Source: CATQGW01 sp965242565
Lineage (GTDB): Bacteria; Chloroflexota; Dehalococcoidia; Bin125
Direction of reading: 5' to 3'
DNA length: 64,000 nucleotides
Assembly: GCA_965242565.1 (NCBI GenBank)
Contig: OZ251457.1
Location: 992,001-1,056,000 of the forward strand
Below the pieces are notes generated by a model, which worked only from the letters and a program-made list of their open reading frames with translations, made no database searches and was not told the DNA's origin. A program made the position numbers and the translations under genes. Positions 23,439 through 31,669 of this stretch are shown here, in pieces; position 1 is the stretch's first letter, and the number at the start of each line of letters is the position of its first letter.

Positions 23439-24641
23439 ATGGACCAGATTCGACACAAAGTCGCCATCGTGGGCGCAGCCGAAACCGACGACCTGGGCAA
23501 CCTGCCGGGCATGTCCCGCCTCGCCCTGCACGCGCAGTCGGCGCGCAACGCGCTCGACGACGCCGGACTCAAGCTCTCCGACGTTGACGGCCTGCTCTGC
23601 GCCGGCGCGATCCCCAACGAGGTCGCCGAATACCTCGGCATCCAGCCGCGCTACATCGACGGCACCTCCGTCGGCGGCTGCTCCTTCATGATCCATGTGC
23701 GCCACGCGGTGGCCGCGATCATGGCCGGCTACTGCGATGTCGCCCTGATCACCCACGGCGAGAGCGGGCGCTCGGGCGTCGACATGGGGCGCGGCGGCTC
23801 GCGCCAGTCGCCCGGCGCGCAGTACGAGGCGCCCTTCGCCATCGGCGGCGCGCCCACCACCTTCTCGATCCCCGTGCTGCGCCACTTCCACCAGTACGGC
23901 ACCACCAAGGAGCACCTCGCCCACATCGCCGCCGCGACCCGCGCCTGGGCCAACCTCAACCCGATGGCGATGATGGGCTCGCACCGCCGCACGCCGGAGC
24001 GCGGCGGCGGGCCGATCACCCCGGAGGATGTGCTCAACTCGCGGATGATCTGCTACCCCTTCAACCTGCTCGACTGCTGCGTCGTCGCCGACGGCGGCGG
24101 CGCGCTGGTGCTCGTCTCCGAAGAGCGCGCGCGCGACTTCCCCAAGCCGCCCGTCTACGTGCTCGGCGCCGGCGAGGCCAACGCCCACTGGATGGTCTCC
24201 CAGATGCGCGACCACACCACCGCCGACGCCTACCGCATCTCCGGCGACGCCGCCTACACCAGCGCCGGCCTCGGCCCGCAGGACATCGAGCACTGCATGT
24301 TCTACGACGCCTTCACCTTCACCCCGCTGATGGCCGCCGAAGACCTCGGCTTCGTGCCCAAGGGCGAGGGCGGCCCCTTCTTCGCCGAAACCAAGACAGG
24401 CGCCGACGGCGAGACCATCTACAAGTCCGGCCCCGGCGGCGACTTCCCCATGAACACCAACGGCGGCGGCCTCAGCTACTGCCACACCGGCATGTACGGG
24501 ATGTTCGCGATCATCGAGTCGGTCCGCCAGCTGCGCGGCGAGTGCGGCGAGCGTCAGGTCGAGGGCATCAACACCAGCATGGCCCACGGGCCCGGCGGCA
24601 TGTTCGCCTCCGCCGGCACGCTGATCCTCAGCAACGAGTAG
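23439..24641 (+). CDS. SCP-x-type thiolase (acetyl-CoA acyltransferase)
   Basis: A 400-residue thiolase-superfamily enzyme. The active-site cysteine is C81 in TSVGGCSFMIHVRHA; the C-terminal part has MNTNGGGLSYCHTG and the HGPGG loop, typical of the lipid-transfer/thiolase type that cleaves branched or sterol-like acyl-CoAs. It lacks a sterol carrier domain. With the preceding DUF35 protein it likely forms a heteromeric complex that releases acyl-CoA units during degradation of a complex substrate (inference). Confidence 0.88.
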   Translation: MDQIRHKVAIVGAAETDDLGNLPGMSRLALHAQSARNALDDAGLKLSDVDGLLCAGAIPNEVAEYLGIQPRYIDGTSVGGCSFMIHVRHAVAAIMAGYCDVALITHGESGRSGVDMGRGGSRQSPGAQYEAPFAIGGAPTTFSIPVLRHFHQYGTTKEHLAHIAAATRAWANLNPMAMMGSHRRTPERGGGPITPEDVLNSRMICYPFNLLDCCVVADGGGALVLVSEERARDFPKPPVYVLGAGEANAHWMVSQMRDHTTADAYRISGDAAYTSAGLGPQDIEHCMFYDAFTFTPLMAAEDLGFVPKGEGGPFFAETKTGADGETIYKSGPGGDFPMNTNGGGLSYCHTGMYGMFAIIESVRQLRGECGERQVEGINTSMAHGPGGMFASAGTLILSNE

Positions 24642-24682
24642 CGCGGAAACGACGCTGCGGCAGGATTGGACCTGAACGGCCA

Positions 24683-26425
24683 ATGACACACAATACCGAC
24701 AACCTACATGTCATCGGCGCAGCGCTGGCCGCGGCTGGCGACAGGGAGCCCGTTGAACTAACGGACCAACAACGCGAGGTACTTGCACGAGCCACGGTCC
24801 CTGACACGCTCGACGCGATTCTCGCGCACGTGACCATTCCGCCACCAGACGACAGCTCAGCAGATAAGATCGCAACTGCGTGGTCCGACGAGCTACGCGT
24901 CGCGTTCCGGCTGCAATCGATCGCCGACGCGATCACAGAAGACGACAGCATCGAGACGATCCGTCGCGTCGTATCGCGAGACAATCGGCTCTCGGCCGAA
25001 GAGTCACGGTTCATCACCGGACTCCTCTCCCACAACCACGGACGGCCTCTCTCTGACAGCAGATCAACATCCACAAAAGTCTCAACCCTGCCCCGACCAC
25101 GCGCGTATCTCGCGTCAATCTCGGTCGAAGGTTTTCGCGGTATTGGTCCACGTGCTGACCTCCCGCTTAAGCCTCAGCGCGGCATCACTCTCGTCTACGG
25201 AGCGAACGGCAGCGGCAAGTCGACCTTCGTCGAAGCGCTTGAAGTTCTGCTGACAGGTGGCACGGCGCGGTTCGCAGGGCGCGGTCGCGAGTGGCGCAGT
25301 GCTTGGGCAAACGCACATAGACCGGACCGGGGCCAGATCGCCGCAGAGTTCGTTGTGGAAGATCGAGACGCTCGACGCGACACAGTTCAGCGCGACTGGA
25401 CCGCGGCCGACTTGGCGGCTGCCGCCAGCGAAAAGGATGACTCCCTCTGGGGAGCAGTCCAGACGATCGGAGGCTTCGACGTAGCGGAGGCCATCGACAG
25501 GTTTCGCCCTGTCCTAGGATATGGTGAGCTTGGACCGCTGTTCGAGGAGAGTGTACCGCTCGAGGACACTGGCAGCAACGTAACTCAGTTCGCACAGCAC
25601 ATCCGGACTCGCGCGAACATCCGGGACAACTTGGCTGATGCTCTCTGGGCCTTTATCAGCAGCCGCCCCAGCCACAACCGACATCGCGTCTACTCCGGAC
25701 TGTCCGCATGGTTCCTCATCGCCGCTTTGTCCTCTGCTGCCATCGCCAATTCTCCCTCGGTCAGAATGTCCTCTGACGGGGCGCAGCGTATCTCGGCAGC
25801 AGTCGGAGATCTGACCACGGACGCCACGTTGCGCTCACCAGTGGACTGGAACTGGATGATGCTCACAACCGATCACAAGAACACCACGAGCCACCTCGAT
25901 TCGTTCGTCAGAAAACAGGCGCTCGACGTCGCTTCTGCCTACTGGCCGCAACTTACAGGCCAGATCCAGTCCATCGTGCGTCAGTACACCGTCGACTACT
26001 TCAGGAGGGATGGCCTGCTGGCTGATCTCGATGCAGACGCGCGTCACTCCCACTCTCTTACCGACAGGTTTTTCTCCACGTACGCGCCCCGTGTCGGGGT
26101 TTACGCCGAGATGCTGCTCAACGAAGTTCACCGCGCCCGCCTCGAACGGTTCTCTAAGCGCGTGTCAAACTTCTGGCAGAAGATTCGGCGCAGCAGTGAC
26201 GTGCAATTCGAGGTGCTGTCCCTTGAAGCACAGCGCCGAATCAGCGATGACGAACACAGCCGACCGGGGCATGGCTTCTCAAGTGCATTACATCTCCGCG
26301 TTTCGCTCGGTCTAACCATCGACGGCGACCGCGCCATCGAGCGCGGTGCGCTGAGTCAAGGCGAATTGCACTCACTTGCCTTGAGCGTCTTCCTGCCAAC
26401 GCTGATGAATCCCGAATCGCCGTGA
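24683..26425 (+). CDS. N-terminal part of SMC/RecF-like ATPase (Walker A half)
   Basis: A 580-residue protein. Residues 1-140 are a helical region with no recognised domain. An ABC/RecF-type ATPase core starts at ISVEGFRGIG, with Walker A GANGSGKST at 173-181 and a coupled helix FVEALEVLLTGG. Residues 420-540 are helical, possibly coiled coil. The ABC signature ALSQGELHSLALSVFLP is at the very C-terminus, and the protein stops a few residues later. Walker B is not in this chain; it is at the start of the next gene, which overlaps by 4 bases in the -1 frame. Either the ATPase works as two subunits, or it is joined by frameshifting, or it is broken by a small deletion. Confidence 0.75.
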   Translation: MTHNTDNLHVIGAALAAAGDREPVELTDQQREVLARATVPDTLDAILAHVTIPPPDDSSADKIATAWSDELRVAFRLQSIADAITEDDSIETIRRVVSRDNRLSAEESRFITGLLSHNHGRPLSDSRSTSTKVSTLPRPRAYLASISVEGFRGIGPRADLPLKPQRGITLVYGANGSGKSTFVEALEVLLTGGTARFAGRGREWRSAWANAHRPDRGQIAAEFVVEDRDARRDTVQRDWTAADLAAAASEKDDSLWGAVQTIGGFDVAEAIDRFRPVLGYGELGPLFEESVPLEDTGSNVTQFAQHIRTRANIRDNLADALWAFISSRPSHNRHRVYSGLSAWFLIAALSSAAIANSPSVRMSSDGAQRISAAVGDLTTDATLRSPVDWNWMMLTTDHKNTTSHLDSFVRKQALDVASAYWPQLTGQIQSIVRQYTVDYFRRDGLLADLDADARHSHSLTDRFFSTYAPRVGVYAEMLLNEVHRARLERFSKRVSNFWQKIRRSSDVQFEVLSLEAQRRISDDEHSRPGHGFSSALHLRVSLGLTIDGDRAIERGALSQGELHSLALSVFLPTLMNPESP

Positions 26426-27093
26426 TCGACGATCCCGTGCAGGTGATGGACGAGCACGCCGTTGACGGACTCGCCGAAGTTCTACGCGACGCGGCCGAGG
26501 AGCTTCAGGTCATCGTGTTCACGCACGACGAGCGGCTGCCAAGAGCCTTGCGGCTCCTCGACATCGAACACACCCTGATCAACATCACTCGATCGGCCGG
26601 CTCAGTGGTCCAGTGCGAAGTCGCCCTCGATTCAGTCATACGGGCTCTCGAAGACGCGCGCATCGAGGCCCAGGAGGCAGGCGAAGATAACAGCGACAAT
26701 AGCTGGATGGACATCGGGGTTCACTGCCGAGAAGCGGTAGAGCAAGCCTGCATCAAGGCAGCGGAACAGCGGCTGCGCAAAGCAGGTGTGTCTCCGTCGG
26801 ACATCCAGCGCGAGCTGGACTATGCCGTCTACAACGAGCGGCTTTCAACGCGCAAACTGATGGCTCTGGCCATCTGGGGAGACCCCGATAATCTGAACAA
26901 GGTCGCACCGCACGTGATGCAGCATGAGAAGGGAGGCGCATGGATCAACGACGCGATCGACCATACGAACGCGCTCTTTCACCGCAATCGTGAACAGGTA
27001 CCTGCGATACGCAGCGCATACGACAACGACCCGGGCCGCCTGGTCGAGGTCACCCGGAACGTTGTCAAGTGGATCGAGGAAAACTGTGGCTGA
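26422..27093 (+). CDS. C-terminal part of the same ATPase (Walker B half)
   Basis: A 223-residue frame beginning with GTG inside GTGA, overlapping the stop of the upstream gene. Its first residues VIDDPVQVMDEHAVDGLAEV are the Walker B and D-loop of an SMC/RecF-like ATPase, followed by VIVFTHDERLPRAL, the switch histidine region. In intact relatives Walker B normally follows the signature helix directly, usually with a few residues like FRF between SP and VIDDP, and these are missing at this junction. The remaining 150 residues are helical and not recognised. Expression as a separate polypeptide is possible because of the coupled GTG start. Confidence 0.7.
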   Translation: MIDDPVQVMDEHAVDGLAEVLRDAAEELQVIVFTHDERLPRALRLLDIEHTLINITRSAGSVVQCEVALDSVIRALEDARIEAQEAGEDNSDNSWMDIGVHCREAVEQACIKAAEQRLRKAGVSPSDIQRELDYAVYNERLSTRKLMALAIWGDPDNLNKVAPHVMQHEKGGAWINDAIDHTNALFHRNREQVPAIRSAYDNDPGRLVEVTRNVVKWIEENCG

Positions 27094-27517
27094 TCCGCAG
27101 GACTGGTGGCGCAACGAACTTCACGAAGCGGAGGAACTCCTTCGACAGCCAGAGAGCGCGAGACAGCCGACCAAACCCAGCGATGAGCATCGCGGGCTAA
27201 AGAAGGCGATCTCCAGGATCCGGGGCACGCTGGAGGATATGTCGAAGCAATTCGTGTACGACGTTGCTCCGCCGCCACCGCCGCGTAAAGAACGACGCAA
27301 AATCACCCTGCGAGAGCTCAGGCAGGAGATGCGGAAGAGGTTTACCGACAGCGCAGATCTGGCGATGCGTATCGGTGTTGCCCTGATCCAAATCTCGAAG
27401 TACTGCCACCCGAGCGCCCAGCCGGCGTCGCGTAACGACGTTAGGGAGTGGCTGGACATCACAAAAGAGTTCCTCAACGTGATGGTGTCCAAGGTCGAGA
27501 TGACCTCTGCTGATTAA
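27086..27517 (+). CDS. Small helical protein in the ATPase operon
   Basis: A 143-residue protein with no recognised domain. It begins VADPQDWWRNELHEAEELL, has a helical first half, a polyproline linker (PPPPPRKERRK), and a helical second half ending at VMVSKVEMTSAD. GTG at 27086 overlaps the end of the preceding frame by 8 bases, so it is part of the same operon. The combination of an RecF/SMC-like ATPase and a small helical partner is reminiscent of defence operons, but no toxic domain can be named. Confidence 0.6.
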   Translation: MADPQDWWRNELHEAEELLRQPESARQPTKPSDEHRGLKKAISRIRGTLEDMSKQFVYDVAPPPPPRKERRKITLRELRQEMRKRFTDSADLAMRIGVALIQISKYCHPSAQPASRNDVREWLDITKEFLNVMVSKVEMTSAD

Positions 27518-27661
27518 CGATCAGTCGCAGTAGACCAGATACATGGCTGGAGGGTGGAGAAAGGCGGACGGCGGCGTTTCAGCCCGGCCTACGCGAAAGA
27601 AGGCGACAGCCGCGCTGCTCGCGGCAGCTGCGCCGCCCGCAAGGCAATGATGCACGAATCA

Positions 27662-27846
27662 CTACCGATTGTCAACGGCCGGCGCCCGCGGCTTCGGGGC
27701 GGCCAGGATGCTGAGCGCGGCGGCGGCCAGCAGGGCGACGAACGCCAGGTAGAGCGGGTCGTAGGAGCCTTGCCAGTCGAAGACGAAGCCCGCGATGAGG
27801 GGGCCGAAGGCGTTGAGCGCGAACTGCACCGGGGCGGTCGCGCCGC
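27662..27846 (-). pseudogene. Duplicated 3' fragment of the MFS transporter gene
   Basis: The minus strand encodes GATAPVQFALNAFGPLIAG and on to ILAAPKPRAPA, identical in protein to the C-terminus of the MFS transporter at 28733-30043. The DNA of 27670-27846 matches 28742-28920 almost exactly. It has no start and is fused to unrelated sequence upstream, so it is a gene fragment, not a functional gene. The sequence just beyond it (27550-27660) also resembles 28630-28740, so the copied unit extended past the gene end. Confidence 0.8.
27670..27846. repeat. Direct repeat copy A (MFS 3' end)
   Basis: About 178 bases nearly identical to 28742-28920 in the same orientation, with one small indel near the start and few substitutions. 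The two copies flank the DUF3800 gene. Confidence 0.85.
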
Positions 27847-27869
27847 AGGCTGTGGCTGTCACTAAGAAG

Positions 27870-28622
27870 CTATGGGCGACGCGAGCGGCAGGCAGGGCAG
27901 TCACATTCACGGTAGCCCTCTGTGAGGTGAACCAGCCCGTGGCGCACACCGTCGCTCTGGTCAAAGGCGGGCAGCAAGATTTCGAGCACGGACCAGTCCT
28001 CGTGTTCGTAGGCGCGATACACCCAGTGCGCCACAAAGTCCGCCAGCTGGATCAAGCGGCTCGCTTCACTGTCCACGAACACCGGCACTTCGGCGTATGC
28101 CTGCATCGGCCCGATGCGCGCGCCGGATGACGCTCCAGACGTCCGCCAGGCCGGCATTAGCCGTTGGAGCCGGCTCTCCAGATGCGATTTGTCTGAGATG
28201 GCAATGCAGCGATGGCGATCGCCCGCCGACGCGAGCCGCCCGAGGAATCCGTTGCAGCGGGCGAAGAACTCCTCGTAAGCGCGCTCTTGGGGACTCAGAT
28301 GCGGAAACGACGCACGGTGAATCGCGGTCGCAAACAAGACCGGCCGGCGCTCGAGCGTCGGAACGCCGTCGGTCAACAGGCGAGCGATTTCTTCGATCAG
28401 TCGTCTGCGCCGAGCTTGACTCACATTTCGCCAGACGCCGCCGCCTCTGCGCATCGGTGAAGCGTGAAACTCGGCATCGCGCGCTTCGCCGGGCAGAGCC
28501 GCAGACAGGCGCGAAGCAGCAAGCGCCAGCGGCCAGGCATCCTGCTCATACACAGCGAGGCCGCCCACGACGAAGTAGTCGCTGTCGTCGGAGCCTGACT
28601 CGTCGAGGTCGAGGAGATACAT
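27870..28622 (-). CDS. DUF3800 domain protein
   Basis: A 250-residue protein. It begins with YLLDLDESGSDDSDYFVVGG, the acidic D-E-S-G start of DUF3800, thought to be an RNase H-like nuclease fold, and later has CIAISDKSHLESRLQ and VFVDSEASRLIQLADFVAHWVYRAYEH, the conserved D-S-E-S-x-L-I-Q-x-A-D block with likely catalytic acids. A Cys-rich tail (ECDCPACRSRR) ends the protein. ATG at 28622 is chosen by family start. It lies between two copies of the MFS gene 3' end, so it was probably brought in by a duplication or insertion. DUF3800 genes are common in mobile and defence regions. Confidence 0.8.
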   Translation of the reverse strand: MYLLDLDESGSDDSDYFVVGGLAVYEQDAWPLALAASRLSAALPGEARDAEFHASPMRRGGGVWRNVSQARRRRLIEEIARLLTDGVPTLERRPVLFATAIHRASFPHLSPQERAYEEFFARCNGFLGRLASAGDRHRCIAISDKSHLESRLQRLMPAWRTSGASSGARIGPMQAYAEVPVFVDSEASRLIQLADFVAHWVYRAYEHEDWSVLEILLPAFDQSDGVRHGLVHLTEGYRECDCPACRSRRP

Positions 28623-28732
28623 GGGGTTTGGGAGGCAGGACGGCGGACATTTGTCCCGGCCCCTCGGAAAGAAGCGAGCGACCGCGTGTACGCTGACGAC
28701 TGCGCCGCCTGCATTGCGATTGTCGCGCGCGG

Positions 28733-30043
28733 CTACGGTGATGTCAACTGCGCCGGCGCGCGCGGCTTCGGGGCGGCCAGGATGCTGAGGGCGGCGGCGG
28801 CCAGCAGGGCGACGAACGCCAGGTAGAGCGGGTCGTAGGAGCCTTGCCAGTCGAAGACGAAGCCCGCGATTAAGGGGCCGAAGGCGTTGAGCGCGAACTG
28901 CACGGGGGCGGTCGCGCCGCGAATCGCTCCCACCGAGTAGCGCCCGAAGTAGTCGGGGAACGAAATCCGGTTGAGCGGCAGCTGGGCGCCGAAGCTCAGG
29001 CCGTGCCAGACCGCGAAGACCAGCGCCATCCAGACCGAGTCGGCCATCACAAACCAGACCAGCGAGGCGGCGGTCACGCAGATGATGGCGGGCAGCGCGA
29101 AGCGCACCGAGAGCCGCTGGCGCAGCTCGCCGCCGAGCACGCCGCCGATGATGCCCATCCCCGCCCAGAGCGAGAGCGCGAACACGGCGGTGCTGTCGTC
29201 CACCCCGCTGGAGGCGAGATGCGAGACGAAGGTGAAGTTCACCGAGCCGCCCACGATCATCAGGATCGAGGTGCCGAGCAACAGCAGCCAGAAGGCGCGG
29301 GTGCGCAGCGCCTGGCGGACGGTCCAGACCGGGTCGGCGTCGGACGGCTCGTCGGCGCTCACTGTGCTTGCTGTGCTTGCTGCGGCGCGGTCGACGCGCA
29401 GCCCCACATCCTCCGGGCGGCGGCGGATGATCAGCGGCGGCAGCAACGCGAGCACTGCAACCAGCACGGCGAGGCCGAGGAAGCCCGCGCGCAGCCCGCC
29501 GAAGCCGAGCGTCCAGGCCAGCATCAGCGGCATCAGCGACATCCCGGCGCGGGTGCCGATCATCGTCAGCCCCATCGCCCGCCCGCGCGCGCGCACGAAC
29601 CAGTTGGCGATGGCGACGACCACGGCGAGGTCGACGATGCCGACGCCGACGGCGCGCCCCAGTCCGTAGAGCAGCCAGAGTTGCCAGAGTTCGTTGATGA
29701 AGGCGAGCGCGGCGAGCAGGGCGATCATCACCGCGACCGAGCCGAACAGCATCCAGCGCGCGCCGTAGCGGTCGGCCAGCGGGCCGACGATGGGCGCGAT
29801 CAGCGCGGCGGCGACGGTGCCGATCGTCATCGCCGCCGCGATCGAGGCGACGCTCCAGCCGAACTCGTCCTGCAGCGCCGGCACCAGCGCGCCCAGCACG
29901 GGGTTGAAAAACGCCACCCCCGCAAACGACACCAGCGAGGCCGCCACCGCCATCCACCAGCCCGCATAGAGCCGCGAAAACGGCCGCACCCGCAAGATCG
30001 CAGGCAGCGCAGACGGAGGACCTGGCGGCGAAGAAGGCGTCAT
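28733..30043 (-). CDS. MFS transporter (monocarboxylate/OFA-like)
   Basis: A 436-residue inner-membrane carrier with about 12 hydrophobic segments. The MFS loop between helices 2 and 3 is GPLADRYGARWMLFG; the second half has GVLGGELRQRLSVR. The pattern of a short N-terminal tail, 6 helices, a hydrophilic loop with RRRPEDVGLR, and 6 helices fits oxalate/formate or monocarboxylate-type MFS carriers. Substrate unknown. Its last 60 residues are duplicated downstream on the other side of the DUF3800 gene. Confidence 0.85.
   Translation of the reverse strand: MTPSSPPGPPSALPAILRVRPFSRLYAGWWMAVAASLVSFAGVAFFNPVLGALVPALQDEFGWSVASIAAAMTIGTVAAALIAPIVGPLADRYGARWMLFGSVAVMIALLAALAFINELWQLWLLYGLGRAVGVGIVDLAVVVAIANWFVRARGRAMGLTMIGTRAGMSLMPLMLAWTLGFGGLRAGFLGLAVLVAVLALLPPLIIRRRPEDVGLRVDRAAASTASTVSADEPSDADPVWTVRQALRTRAFWLLLLGTSILMIVGGSVNFTFVSHLASSGVDDSTAVFALSLWAGMGIIGGVLGGELRQRLSVRFALPAIICVTAASLVWFVMADSVWMALVFAVWHGLSFGAQLPLNRISFPDYFGRYSVGAIRGATAPVQFALNAFGPLIAGFVFDWQGSYDPLYLAFVALLAAAALSILAAPKPRAPAQLTSP
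28742..28920. repeat. Direct repeat copy B (3' end of intact MFS gene)
   Basis: The original copy within the intact transporter gene; matches 27670-27846 in the same orientation. Confidence 0.85.
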
Positions 30044-30624
30044 CAGCCGTCCCTAACCTACCACTGCGCCCTCCTCCACCATCCCCGCACCAAAATCCGT
30101 CATACCCGCCCCTCTCCTCCGTCATACCCGCCTCTCCCCCCCGCCATTCCCGCCTCTCACCTCCGTCACTCCCGCCCTTCTCCTCCGTCATACCCGCGCT
30201 TGCCGCGGGTATCTCGACGTGAACCGCACCAACGCCGCTTCACTCACCTCCTCCGCCTCCGCCAGCCCCAGCCCCACAATTTCGCCACTCCGCGCCCTTT
30301 TTTCGTCATTCCCGCCCCCGAGCGGGAATCCATACGGCCGCCGCCAGCAGCACAGCGACCCGAGCCGCCCACCGAACGCGCGTTGGCGGGAAGCTCGGGC
30401 CCACGCACTGCCAACGGCGTTAGGTTTGGGTTCCCCTGTTCAGCCGGGGGCAGGCTCCGCCTGCGCGGGAACGACGAGAGGGGTAGCACGACGTAGGTGC
30501 TGGTCGCGGCGAGATACGCGCGGCAAGCGCGGGTATGACGGAGGGGAGAGGCGGGTATGACGGAAATTCGGCGGTTGCCCTAGCATCACGTCACCAGCCG
30601 CGCGATGGACGCCATGGAGCAACC
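30044..30624. repeat. Intergenic region with short hairpin repeats
   Basis: No gene seen. The region has many copies of CGTCATACCCGC or CGTCATTCCCGC, including an outward unit at about 30187-30215 (CCGTCATACCCGCGCTTG then GCGGGTATCTCG) and its inverse at about 30508-30543, plus GCGGGAATC at about 30321 and a GTTTGGGTTCCCC segment. TAGCAT at about 30586 may be the -10 for the dehydrogenase downstream. Confidence 0.6.
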
Positions 30625-31635
30625 ATGCCACCTGACGAGCACGCCGCTATCCGCCTGGGCGTGACGCGCCTAATCGCCGACGACTGGCGCGCGCGGCTGC
30701 TCGAGGCCGCGCCGCGCGCGGAGCTCGTCGTGCTCCAGTCGGACGGCACGTGGGAGGGCGACCCCTCGGCGCTCGACGCCTTCTTCCTCTCCGAAGACCT
30801 TTACGTGCAACCGCAGGCGCTGCGCGGGCTGGCGGCAGTGCTGCGCGAGACGCCGCCGCGCTGGATGCAGACCGCCAGCACGGGCGTCGATCACGTGATC
30901 TACACCTCAATCGTCGATGCCGGCTGCACGCTGACCAACCTGCCGGGCGTCCACGCCGGGCCGATCGCCGAATACGTCTTCGCGCACATCCTCAATTTCG
31001 CCAAGCGCATCCCCGAGCACGCCGCGCAGTCGCGCGAGCGGGTCTGGCGCGGCATCTCCTCAGTCGAGCTGGCCGGGCAAACCATCGGCATCGTCGGCTA
31101 CGGCGGGATCGGAGCGGCCATCGCGCAGCGCGCGCGGGCGTTCGAGATGCGCACGATCGCCACGAAGCGACGCGCACCTAACGATCCGAACCTCGACCTG
31201 CATCTGACGCCGGAGCGCCTGCCCGAACTGCTCGCGGCGAGCGATTATGTCGTGCTCTGCGTCCCGCTGACCGACGAGACGGTGGACCTGATCGGCGCGG
31301 CGGAGTTGGCGCAAATGCAGCCCCACGCACTGTTGGTCAACGTCGCCCGCGGGCGGGTGTTGGATATTGACGCGCTGCGCGAGGCGCTGGAGGCGGAGCG
31401 CATCGCGGGCGCGGTGCTCGATGTCGCGCCCTACGAGCCGCCGGCGGCCGACGCGCCGATCTGGGAGCTGCCGCGCACGCTGGTCACGCCGCACGACTCC
31501 TGCCATGTGCCGTCGGCGTTCAACCGCACCACCGAACTCTTCCTCAGCAACCTCGCTCGCTTCAGTCTCGGCAAACCGCTGCAATGGGTCGTCGACGACA
31601 CCGAACTCTCCGAAGCCACGCGCGGCCTGGTCTGA
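30625..31635 (+). CDS. D-2-hydroxyacid dehydrogenase
   Basis: A 336-residue NAD(P)-dependent dehydrogenase. The Rossmann motif GYGGIG is at 158-163, the catalytic Arg in LLVNVARGRVLD, Glu in VLDVAPYEPP, and His in TLVTPHDSCHVPS. This belongs to the GhrA/SerA-like family, which interconverts 2-hydroxy and 2-keto acids. ATG at 30625 has GGAG upstream and matches the family length. It is followed by a CoA-transferase after 34 bases; the pair may act in organic acid degradation. Confidence 0.87.
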   Translation: MPPDEHAAIRLGVTRLIADDWRARLLEAAPRAELVVLQSDGTWEGDPSALDAFFLSEDLYVQPQALRGLAAVLRETPPRWMQTASTGVDHVIYTSIVDAGCTLTNLPGVHAGPIAEYVFAHILNFAKRIPEHAAQSRERVWRGISSVELAGQTIGIVGYGGIGAAIAQRARAFEMRTIATKRRAPNDPNLDLHLTPERLPELLAASDYVVLCVPLTDETVDLIGAAELAQMQPHALLVNVARGRVLDIDALREALEAERIAGAVLDVAPYEPPAADAPIWELPRTLVTPHDSCHVPSAFNRTTELFLSNLARFSLGKPLQWVVDDTELSEATRGLV

Positions 31636-31669
31636 CCGCCGCCGGCCGCCGCCATCAGAGGAGCCCGCC

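Noticed and set aside
22881..24689. 602-residue minus-strand open frame
   Set aside because: Antisense of the DUF35 and thiolase genes, Gly/Val/Ala-rich, no recognisable motif.
27662..28036. 124-residue minus-strand frame as an independent small gene
   Set aside because: Its C-terminal half is a copy of the MFS transporter end and its N-terminal half is an antisense or out-of-frame reading of the DUF3800 gene end.
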